Shown: positions 33,536-40,434 of the stretch, piece by piece
How positions within the stretch are numbered: the stretch's first letter is position 1
Layout: each line of letters starts with the position of its first letter
NCBI GenBank assembly: GCA_026461395.1
Contig: JAPJNA010000053.1
Coordinates: forward strand, 1 to 45,241
Source of the DNA: Chthoniobacterales bacterium
GTDB lineage: Bacteria > Verrucomicrobiota > Verrucomicrobiia > Chthoniobacterales > UBA6821
DNA: 45,241 nt
Direction of reading: 5' to 3'
Notes under the pieces: generated by a model
Databases searched by the model: none
What the model saw: only the letters and a program-made list of their open reading frames with translations
Told to the model about the DNA's origin: nothing
Program-made: the position numbers and the translations under genes

Positions 33536-34534
33536 ATGAAAACTATCGGCGTATTGACATCGGGCGGAGACGCCCCCGGAATGAATCCTGCGATTCGCGC
33601 GGTAGCGCGGACCGCTGCCCAACAAAACTGCCGTGTGGTGGGCATCAATAATGGTTATGACGGGATTTTCGACGGGAATATCGAGGAGCTCGGCCACCGT
33701 AGCCTAGCCTCCATCATCGACCGCGGTGGTACAATCCTCCAGTCAAGCCGATGCAAACGGATGTACAGCCCGGAGGGGGTGGACGCCGCACGGTCTCATC
33801 TTGCCCAACTCGGCATCCACGGACTGATTGTTATCGGAGGGGATGGCTCCCTAACCGGAGCCCGCGAACTCGCCCGACGGGGCGTGCCCGTGGTGGGTAT
33901 TCCCGCCAGCATCGACAACGACCTCTCCGGCACAGAAATGGCCATCGGCGTCGATACGGCGACCAATACGATCATGAACTTGGTCGACCGGATTCGGGAC
34001 ACGGCCAGATCCCACCGTCGTTGTTTTCTCATTGAGGTGATGGGCCGCAATTCCGGATACCTTGCCCTCACCACGGCTATTAGCTCGGGCGCCTCGGTAG
34101 CTGTCATTCCAGAGTTCCGTTACAACATGGAGAATATAGTCTCCCTACTTCACAAGCGCTATGAAGAGGATCGTGGCAATTCCATCGTGATGCTGGCGGA
34201 AGGCGTCTGCGGTGCTGAAACCTTCATGGAGCGTATGCAGAAAGCCGTTCCCGGAGGGGAATTCGAGCAGGAAATCCGTATTACCGTCCTGGGTCATGTA
34301 CAGCGCGGTGGAAGTCCGACACACTTTGACCGCATGCTTGGTGCACGATTTGGCGAACTGGCTGTCATGGGCCTGCTCCAGCAGGAGACGGGATGCATGA
34401 CGGCGCTAGCAAAGGGATGTACCACTCTGATCGACCTTGATCAGGTGATCGGAAAGAAAAAACATCCAACCCCAGAGCTCCTACGTCTTGCCAGGAATCT
34501 GAAGGTCGAGTTCGGCGACACTGTCGAACTCTAA
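33536..34534 (+). CDS. pfkA: ATP-dependent 6-phosphofructokinase
   Basis: 332 residues that catalyse the committed step of glycolysis. It has 'GVLTSGGDAPGMNPAIR', 'GGDGSLTG' with Gly104 (PPi-dependent enzymes have Asp here, so ATP is inferred), 'GIPASIDND' and 'EVMGRNSGYLAL', and 'LGHVQRGGSPTHFDRMLG'. The catalytic segment is normally PGTIDND; Gly-Thr is Ala-Ser here, while the catalytic Asp (D127) stays. ATG at 33536 gives the usual N-terminus MKTIGVLTSGGDAPG. It diverges from the phoB-like gene and is followed after 36 bp by the rhodopsin-like gene. Confidence 0.95.
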   Translation: MKTIGVLTSGGDAPGMNPAIRAVARTAAQQNCRVVGINNGYDGIFDGNIEELGHRSLASIIDRGGTILQSSRCKRMYSPEGVDAARSHLAQLGIHGLIVIGGDGSLTGARELARRGVPVVGIPASIDNDLSGTEMAIGVDTATNTIMNLVDRIRDTARSHRRCFLIEVMGRNSGYLALTTAISSGASVAVIPEFRYNMENIVSLLHKRYEEDRGNSIVMLAEGVCGAETFMERMQKAVPGGEFEQEIRITVLGHVQRGGSPTHFDRMLGARFGELAVMGLLQQETGCMTALAKGCTTLIDLDQVIGKKKHPTPELLRLARNLKVEFGDTVEL

Positions 34535-34570
34535 TCCCTGATCCTTTCCTGCGCCGTCCGGTTCTCCATT

Positions 34571-35287
34571 ATGGAATCCCTCCTGACTCTCCCCATCGGG
34601 GATTATCGCGCTGTTGAGCTGAGCTTGCGCCTGACGATGTTGCTGATCGTCATGACGGCCCTACTCCAAATTCTCTGCCTCAGCGTGGTGGAGCGGCGAT
34701 TTCGCCTGCCCCTGACTCTCTCTTCGGTGGCATTGCTGGGAGCGGGATTGTTCGAGTCGGGCGTCTGGCTCGCCTGGAAGGAAGCCTTCGAGCTCGCAGG
34801 CACTTCTTATTGCGTCACCGGTCATCTGCTTGCCGGGGAAGACCGGATCATCGCCTGGTCGCTCGGTGCCCCTGCGCTTCTTATTTGCTTTGGCTTGCTT
34901 CAGCTCAATCCCCGAGAAAAAGTTTTCCGTAACCTTTGTTGGATGGCCCTGGGATGGGCAATTCTTGGACCGTTTTATCAGACCATGGCACTGATTGGGT
35001 TCGTTCTATGCGGGGTTCAGTTACGCGGAATCCTGCCGAGCTCATCCAAAAAACAGGAATCCCTTAGGACAGAGACCATCATCGCCATCGCAAGCATGGC
35101 GCTGGGTTTCACAGTCACAGAGCTTGGATACCTACATCTCCTACCACTAGGAAAGACGGCAGAGGAAACTCTTATCAGAGGCGAGGTCATCCGTTCCCTC
35201 TGCGACCTTGTCACACTGGTTGTTCCGGGAGTAGCACTCCTGATTGGAATACTCAGAATCTCCGGAGAGAATTCGAAAGGTGCTTAA
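34571..35287 (+). CDS. Multi-helix membrane protein resembling a microbial rhodopsin that lacks the retinal lysine
   Basis: 238 residues with six or seven hydrophobic helices (about 17-40, 47-69, 92-112, 121-137, 138-152, 168-192, 208-230). The third helix, 'RIIAWSLGAPALLICF', keeps the bacteriorhodopsin helix-C spacing: R92, W96, P101 match R82, W86, P91, while the acid positions D85 and D96 are A95 and C106. The last helix, 'SLCDLVTLVVPGVALLIG', keeps D212 but has Leu at position 216, where the Schiff-base Lys would be; it has no lysine at all. These matches were made by eye. The order of lengths fits, though the middle helices are compressed by about ten residues. A different membrane family cannot be excluded. 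It follows pfkA and overlaps the convergent aminotransferase by 4 bp. Confidence 0.4.
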   Translation: MESLLTLPIGDYRAVELSLRLTMLLIVMTALLQILCLSVVERRFRLPLTLSSVALLGAGLFESGVWLAWKEAFELAGTSYCVTGHLLAGEDRIIAWSLGAPALLICFGLLQLNPREKVFRNLCWMALGWAILGPFYQTMALIGFVLCGVQLRGILPSSSKKQESLRTETIIAIASMALGFTVTELGYLHLLPLGKTAEETLIRGEVIRSLCDLVTLVVPGVALLIGILRISGENSKGA

Positions 35288-36486
35288 TTCAACGCCTGCT
35301 TGATCGCCTCCACCACCTGCAACTGCTCATCGAGTCGGAGGCCTGGGAAAATGGGTAGCGCCAGGCTTTCATTGGCCGCTTGCTCGCTGGCTGGGAAGTC
35401 TCCCGGTTTGTGACCAAGGTAGGCGAAGCATTCCTGTAGATGCAGCGGTACGGGATAGTAGATCGCACAGCCGATCTTCTGCTCCATAAGATGAGCCATC
35501 ACAGCATCTCTCTGGCGTGTCTTAATACGGATCACATACTGATGATAGATGTGATGATCTCGGAGGCCTGAATCAGCAAAGGGCTCGGCGGGAAGCGTCA
35601 CCCTGTCGAGTAATCCCGCCGAAGTGAACGCTTCACTGTAGGCGGCAGCGTTCGCGCGGCGCGTAGCATTCCATCCATCAAGGAAGGGAAGCTTGGCCCG
35701 GAGAACAGCCGCCTGCATGGCATCGATGCGAAAATTGCCGCCGACTACCTTGTGGTAGTAGCGCTGCTCCATGCCATGGTTACGAATAAGCCGAAGCCTA
35801 TCGGCCATCTCCGCGTCAAGGCATAGAGTCGTTCCAGCATCTCCGGCAGCACCGAGATTCTTGCTTGGGTAGAAGCTCACATAGGAGGTAGGTGCAAGAA
35901 GTCCGGCGGACTTGGTTCCTGACTGTGATGGATATTTCGCACCGAGGCTCTGGGCGGCATCCTCGAGAATTTCGATCCCGAACTCTGCCGCAACGGCGCC
36001 GATTCCATCCATATCGCAACAGGCTCCGAAAAGATGAATCGGAACGATAAGTCGTATACGGTTTCCCTTCGGGGATCGAAGAATCCCATCGGCATCCCTC
36101 TTCAAGGAGGAGAGCAATGCCCTCAGGCTAGCGGGATCCATCATGAAGGTTGCCGAATCAATATCGCAGAAGAGAATCTCGGCCCCGGTGCGATGAATGC
36201 ACCCAGCGGTGGCAAAGAACGTGTAGGGAGTGGAGATAACCGCATCACCCACTCCTATTCCCATGGCCATCAGGAGTGCCAGCTGAGCATCAGTTCCAGA
36301 GGACATTCCGACCACATGACCACCGCCGAGATATGTGCTCAGATCACTCTCAAACGCCTCCACTTCAGCACCAAGGATATAACCTCTATGTCCAAGGACG
36401 CGAAGGGCAGCCTCGCGGACAGCCTCATCGACCTGCGTTCCGAAACGGCTCAGGTCAAAAAGTGGGATGGGAAGAGGAAGAGGCAC
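35284..36486 (-). CDS. DegT/DnrJ/EryC1/StrS-type sugar aminotransferase
   Basis: 400 residues of a PLP-dependent fold-type I enzyme. 'GYILGAEVEAFE', 'VVGMSSGTDAQLALLMA', 'STPYTFFATAG', 'VPIHLFGACCDM', 'ILEDAAQSLGAKY', the PLP lysine in 'YVSFYPSKNLGAAGDAG' and 'HGMEQRYYHKVVGGNFRIDAMQAAVL' are all of the family. These enzymes aminate nucleotide-linked keto sugars for surface polysaccharide, LPS O-chain or glycosylated metabolites. No partner dehydratase or glycosyltransferase is adjacent, so the product is unknown. Start is GTG at 36486. It ends 4 bp inside the convergent membrane gene. Confidence 0.92.
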   Translation of the reverse strand: MPLPLPIPLFDLSRFGTQVDEAVREAALRVLGHRGYILGAEVEAFESDLSTYLGGGHVVGMSSGTDAQLALLMAMGIGVGDAVISTPYTFFATAGCIHRTGAEILFCDIDSATFMMDPASLRALLSSLKRDADGILRSPKGNRIRLIVPIHLFGACCDMDGIGAVAAEFGIEILEDAAQSLGAKYPSQSGTKSAGLLAPTSYVSFYPSKNLGAAGDAGTTLCLDAEMADRLRLIRNHGMEQRYYHKVVGGNFRIDAMQAAVLRAKLPFLDGWNATRRANAAAYSEAFTSAGLLDRVTLPAEPFADSGLRDHHIYHQYVIRIKTRQRDAVMAHLMEQKIGCAIYYPVPLHLQECFAYLGHKPGDFPASEQAANESLALPIFPGLRLDEQLQVVEAIKQALN

Positions 36487-36515
36487 CTTGCGCGAAAGAG
36501 CGTGAAGCCAGCGAG

Positions 36516-37016
36516 TTACTTCACCACACCGAACTCAGCGCGCCGATTCTTGGCCCAGGCGGAATCGTTGCTGGCTGAATCAACGGGCATTTCGGAACCA
36601 AAACTGACGGTCTGAACATTGTTAGCTTTCATGCCCTTGGCGATCAGAGCCTCGCGCACGGCCAGGGCACGCTTCTCGCCCAAACTGCGGTTGTATTCCT
36701 GGGTGCCGCGCTCATCAGTGAATCCGGCGACGATGACAGTCGTGCCGCTTCCCTTGAGGGCATCAGTGACAGCGGCCACCTTGGACTCCTGATCGGGGGC
36801 CACAGAAGAACTGTCATAACCGAATTGGACAGGCGCATACTGACCGCGCTGCACGTTTGAGCCCATGAAGTTGGCACCTTCGGTCCGCTCTCCGAGAGGC
36901 GTGCCGCTCACATAGTCACCGTCGATACCCGCGTATTGCTTGTTCTTCTTGTTGGCACAGCCGGCAAGAGTAAGTAAGGCCGTGATGGAAAGGAGGGCAA
37001 AGGTTTGAAAACGCAT
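36516..37016 (-). CDS. pal: Peptidoglycan-associated lipoprotein (OmpA family)
   Basis: 166 residues. The lipoprotein signal 'FALLSITALLTLAGC' has lipobox LAG-C. The C-terminal OmpA-like domain has 'VQFGYDSSSVAPDQESKVAAV' and 'VAGFTDERGTQEYNRSLGEKRALAVREAL', with the diaminopimelate-binding Asp and Arg pattern, and ends 'SAWAKNRRAEFGVV'. It anchors the outer membrane to peptidoglycan as part of Tol-Pal. tolB is upstream on the same strand, 89 bp away, the standard order. No tolQRA or ybgF is visible here. Confidence 0.92.
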   Translation of the reverse strand: MRFQTFALLSITALLTLAGCANKKNKQYAGIDGDYVSGTPLGERTEGANFMGSNVQRGQYAPVQFGYDSSSVAPDQESKVAAVTDALKGSGTTVIVAGFTDERGTQEYNRSLGEKRALAVREALIAKGMKANNVQTVSFGSEMPVDSASNDSAWAKNRRAEFGVVK

Positions 37017-37105
37017 CCATCTATACAGGGTCAAAAGCGGAAAAAGATCAAGAGTGAGGGTGCAATTTTCTTGCCCGCAAGTGCACCCTTTGGCCTGTTT
37101 TATTT

Positions 37106-38254
37106 CTACCGCGTCCAGGTCGGCTCTGTGACCTTCCCAAGACCGCTGATTACTGGAATGGATTTGCCTGTCGGGACATCTAGTAAGGAAATGGTGCTGC
37201 CGGTACTGTAGACGACATGGCGTGAGTCGGCTCCCCACACAGGATTCTCTCCCTGCGCAACGATCCGGGCTCCTCCTCCATTCAGATCCATTACAGCGAC
37301 GGAGAATCCTCCACCTGAACGAACATTGAAGGCAAGTCGCTGTCCGTCAGGAGACCAGCTTGGCTCGGTGCAGTAACCAAATCCCGTGGACACAAGGCGA
37401 CCAGTTCCCCCAGTCGAAGAGATCTTGTAGAGCTGCGGCACGCCAGTCTCGTCGCAGGAGTAGATGATCTCTGCGGCATTTGGAGACCAGGTGGGGCTCG
37501 ATTCGGCCGCGCGGGTGTGAGTCAGACGGCGGACTCCACCACTGAGACTGACCACATAAAGCTCGGGATTCCCATCCTTGCTGATGGTGCAGGCAAGAAG
37601 GTTCCCGTCTGGTGAGAAGCGGGCGCCTGAATTGGTTCCAGGAAATTTGACCAACCGCACTCGGGCACCCGTTGCCAGATCAATGACATAGATATCTGCA
37701 TACCCTGCCTGATAGCCGGTGTAGGCGAGCCGATGGCCGTTGGGGCTGAGTGCCGGTGAGACGCTCAATCCATTGTCATGGGTGAGTTGGCGGCCATTGG
37801 ATCCGTCATAATCGGCAAGATAGATCTCTTTTCTACCACTCCGATTGCAAACAAAGGCAATCTCACTTGTGGCAATCCCCTTGTGACCGGTCAAAGTCTC
37901 GACGATATCATCAACAAACTGGTGGGCTGCCATGCGGGGACTGCCGCTGTAGTTCTTGGAGAGCACCACCTCGCTGCCCTTGACGACCTTTCCCTGAAGA
38001 ACTCCTCCGGCGAATGTGCCGCTGACCGTGAAGGAAGCCATCCCTGGCTGGACCAATGCGAACCATCCTGCAAGCGTCAGGTCATTCTGGACCACCTTGG
38101 AGGCAAGGGCCCCATCACTGCCTCCAATCCCGGTAAAAGCGACATTCAGAGCATCACTTTTGCGGACAGTAATGGTTGGAGCATCGGCTGCCTGGAGAGA
38201 GGCTCCCAACAGGCAAACCGCAAGAAGGGGAAGAAGACGGTGTAGTCGGATCAT
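37106..38254 (-). CDS. tolB: Tol-Pal system protein TolB
   Basis: 382 residues. A signal peptide ('LLPLLAVCLLGASLQAADA') is followed by an alpha/beta N-terminal domain and a six-bladed beta-propeller made of repeats such as 'GRKEIYLADYDGSNGRQLTHDNGLSVSPALSPNGHRLAYTGY', 'ARFSPDGNLLACTISKDGNPELYVVSLSGG' and 'PSWSPDGQRLAFNVRSGGG' (partly quoted). It sits in the periplasm and binds Pal. The ATG at 38254 puts the signal peptide at the N-terminus. Confidence 0.93.
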   Translation of the reverse strand: MIRLHRLLPLLAVCLLGASLQAADAPTITVRKSDALNVAFTGIGGSDGALASKVVQNDLTLAGWFALVQPGMASFTVSGTFAGGVLQGKVVKGSEVVLSKNYSGSPRMAAHQFVDDIVETLTGHKGIATSEIAFVCNRSGRKEIYLADYDGSNGRQLTHDNGLSVSPALSPNGHRLAYTGYQAGYADIYVIDLATGARVRLVKFPGTNSGARFSPDGNLLACTISKDGNPELYVVSLSGGVRRLTHTRAAESSPTWSPNAAEIIYSCDETGVPQLYKISSTGGTGRLVSTGFGYCTEPSWSPDGQRLAFNVRSGGGFSVAVMDLNGGGARIVAQGENPVWGADSRHVVYSTGSTISLLDVPTGKSIPVISGLGKVTEPTWTR

Positions 38255-38290
38255 GGTATCTGTTTGATGCAACTGGTAGCGAAAGGCAAG

Positions 38291-39175
38291 TCAGCGCGCG
38301 CTTCGATAGCGGGGTTTGGTAGCGTACGATCCCGGCAACTCGAGGCGCACCGAAAGACGGCGCGCTCCAGCAAGAGCTTTTTTCACTTTGGCATCCACGG
38401 CAGATCCCTCGACCTCTAGGTAAAAGACATAGGTCTCGGGTTGTCCGGGAACGGGACGAGAGACAATCCTGCAAAGATTCACCCCGGCGCGGGCAAAAGG
38501 CCCCAAAAACCGATGCAGACTACCCGAAGTCTGGGGAAGGGCAGCGACGATTGCCGTTTTGCAGCGCTTCTCTTTCGGTAATTCGGCTGATGCCGCTGAG
38601 ATCACGAAGAAATGGGTGACATTCACCGCCTCTGGGCGGACGGGAAACTTCAAAATGGAAAGGCCGTAAAGTTCTGCGGCTCCTGGCGCAGCAAGGGCGA
38701 CAGAGGTGGCGGAGAGCGCAGCCTCCTTAGCAGCTTCCGCTGTGCTCGGACTTTCAATCAGGGTAACTCCCGGAAGGTTTTCCATGATCCAGTCACGGTG
38801 ATGGCGGAGGGGCATCACGTGCGAATAGACGGCCTTCAACTTTCCAAAGGCTGTGCCGGCGTGCCCCAGTAGGGCGAGGCGAACATCAAGAGCCAGTTCC
38901 TCGGCAATAAATATTTTGCCTGCCTGCTCAATGAGCAGATCGACCGTCTCGGTAATGGTACCTCCGGACGAGTTCTCGATAGGCACCACACCCAACTGGG
39001 CCTGCCCCGAGCGCACGGCATGAAACACCTCGGTGATCGTGGCCACGGGAAGGCCCGCCCGTTTTGGAAAACGTCTCAGCGCGACTAGGTGGGAAAAGGT
39101 GCCTTCAGGTCCAAGATAAGCAACCTTGCCAGACTTGGCGGACTTAGCAGGCTTGGCAGTTGAGGAAGAGGGCAT
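38291..39175 (-). CDS. pheA: Prephenate dehydratase with ACT domain
   Basis: 294 residues without a chorismate mutase domain, so it is the monofunctional type. 'VAYLGPEGTFSH', 'GVVPIENSSGGTITETVDLL', 'IFIAEELALDVRLALLG', 'STAEAAKEA', 'NVTHFFVIS' and then the ACT domain ('TAIVAALPQTSGSLHRFLGPFARAGVNLCRIVSRPV', read in part) follow in order. It turns prephenate into phenylpyruvate, with Phe feedback through ACT. In the T-R-F motif of the family the Arg is His here ('VTHFF'), which could affect catalysis. A 20-residue Ser/Lys/Ala tail precedes the domain. ATG at 39175. Confidence 0.92.
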   Translation of the reverse strand: MPSSSTAKPAKSAKSGKVAYLGPEGTFSHLVALRRFPKRAGLPVATITEVFHAVRSGQAQLGVVPIENSSGGTITETVDLLIEQAGKIFIAEELALDVRLALLGHAGTAFGKLKAVYSHVMPLRHHRDWIMENLPGVTLIESPSTAEAAKEAALSATSVALAAPGAAELYGLSILKFPVRPEAVNVTHFFVISAASAELPKEKRCKTAIVAALPQTSGSLHRFLGPFARAGVNLCRIVSRPVPGQPETYVFYLEVEGSAVDAKVKKALAGARRLSVRLELPGSYATKPRYRSAR

Positions 39176-39319
39176 ATCTTGCAAGATTTATGAGGGTTGG
39201 TCCTTCTACGCGCAAGTCTGCTCAAAGAGATAAGCCCGGAAGTGGGCTTAAGTCGAAGCTAATGGGGGATTGATTTCCGGATTGCCTGCGTGCATGAGGA
39301 GGGGATGCATTATGCCCCC

Positions 39320-39775
39320 ATGATCAGGATAGTTCTGATCCTTAGCCTATTCGTTCTCATCGGATGTGCTGGATGCACTCAACTCAAGAATGGGGATCGG
39401 GGTAGGACTAAGGATCAGAATCATCAGGCAGGCCAGCCATCCACCAAACCTTCAAAATCGGCTACACAAGGCCTGATTGATCGTCTGACTCACCCAGCGG
39501 ACTTCTTTCACCTTTTCGCGAGGGAGCAACCTCAGCAGCCCAAAAGGGCAGTCGCCCTTCTGACGGTTGGTATTATCAGGACTATCTCAAATGACGGGAG
39601 CTACGTGATTGCTGAGCTTGAGCCCGGAATCATGGTCACCACGGGTAGCTCTCTGCTGGTCACGGAAAATAATGAAGAACCTTTACGCCTCAAAGTCGCC
39701 GAGATTACTCCCCCTTATTTTGTGGCGGAGATAGAGCATGGTCATCCGGAACCCGGGGACTTGCTGAAGCAATAG
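39320..39775 (+). CDS. Putative lipoprotein with short C-terminal domain, unknown
   Basis: 151 residues. 'MIRIVLILSLFVLIGCAGC' is a lipoprotein signal (lipobox LIG-C). A low-complexity Lys/Gln/Ser linker leads to a small beta-rich domain ('VGIIRTISNDGSYVIAELEPG', 'SSLLVTENNEEPLRLKVAEITPPYFVAEIEHG') that resembles the periplasmic-adaptor-type OB or SH3-like pattern with 'GxxLL'. Start is ATG at 39320; the frame is open from GTG 39290. The gap 39776-39954 holds a palindrome (CTCTCTAGAGAG), a run of GTGGAT-like hexamers at 39829-39856, and the MarR promoter. Confidence 0.6.
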   Translation: MIRIVLILSLFVLIGCAGCTQLKNGDRGRTKDQNHQAGQPSTKPSKSATQGLIDRLTHPADFFHLFAREQPQQPKRAVALLTVGIIRTISNDGSYVIAELEPGIMVTTGSSLLVTENNEEPLRLKVAEITPPYFVAEIEHGHPEPGDLLKQ

Positions 39776-39828
39776 CTCTCTAGAGAGCCCAATTACACCC
39801 ATATCACCTCAAAGATTAGGATGTGGGC

Positions 39829-39856
39829 GTGGATGTGGATATAGATTTGGACGGAC
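39829..39856. repeat. Degenerate hexamer repeat (GTGGAT-like)
   Basis: GTGGGC-GTGGAT-GTGGAT-ATAGAT-TTGGAC is read in series on the plus strand, with a 6-bp period, between the lipoprotein gene and the marR-like gene. There is no coding potential. Confidence 0.5.
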
Positions 39857-39910
39857 GGGGAGAGATTGACTTCAAGACATGATTCCAAGCACTATCTGGA
39901 TACTTAATCA

Positions 39911-39936
39911 CCTTAAGGAAGTCTTCGGAATTCCTT
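39911..39936. promoter_or_regulatory. Candidate operator of the marR-tolC operon
   Basis: CCTTAAGG (39911-39918) is a perfect palindrome, and AAGGAA (39915-39920) with TTCCTT (39931-39936) forms an overlapping inverted repeat, 19-44 nt before the MarR-like start. MarR proteins usually autoregulate through such sites. Placement supports it; the sequence itself is not a known consensus. Confidence 0.35.
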
Positions 39937-39954
39937 TGAGATATCCACTCTCTC

Positions 39955-40434
39955 ATGATCCCTTCTGCGGGCCATAATCTCAACCAGCTTAACTCTCTCA
40001 ACCTTGAGGAGGTAGATTCCCTTGCCGAGATCATCATGGTGATGCAACGCCGTTTCTTGGCTAGCCTGATGGGAGAGTTGGCAAAGGGGAAAGTCTCCTT
40101 CCCTCAGTTTTTCCTGCTCGGGCATCTCTCTTCCCAAGGGCCCTCCGGAATGAGCTGCATTGCCTCACTCATGGATCACAGCATGCCGGCGGCGACGGGG
40201 CTTGTACAGCGACTGGAAAAACTAGGCTATATCAGACGCTCTGCAGACAAGGAAGATCGGAGAAAGGTGCTGGTTCAAACTACCCCCAAGGGAAACCGTC
40301 TTGTGGAGGGAGTCCGCAAGGAAATCGCAGCCAACCTCGCGAAAGTGATGGAACTTCTGGAGCCTGCGGAACAACGGTCTTGGTTGAACATTTACAAAAA
40401 AATACACGATTACTGCACCTCCTGCCACCGATGA
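39955..40434 (+). CDS. MarR-family transcriptional regulator
   Basis: 159 residues. The winged helix lies at about 50-115: 'FFLLGHLSSQGPSGMSCIASLMDHSMPAATGLVQRLEKLGYIRRSADKEDRRKVLVQTTPKG' (read in part) is the standard MarR recognition helix and wing, with the DRR motif. It lies at the head of a four-gene unit; its TGA overlaps the ATG of the TolC-like gene (ATGA at 40431). It probably represses the efflux porin and responds to a small aromatic or other ligand. Confidence 0.92.
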   Translation: MIPSAGHNLNQLNSLNLEEVDSLAEIIMVMQRRFLASLMGELAKGKVSFPQFFLLGHLSSQGPSGMSCIASLMDHSMPAATGLVQRLEKLGYIRRSADKEDRRKVLVQTTPKGNRLVEGVRKEIAANLAKVMELLEPAEQRSWLNIYKKIHDYCTSCHR

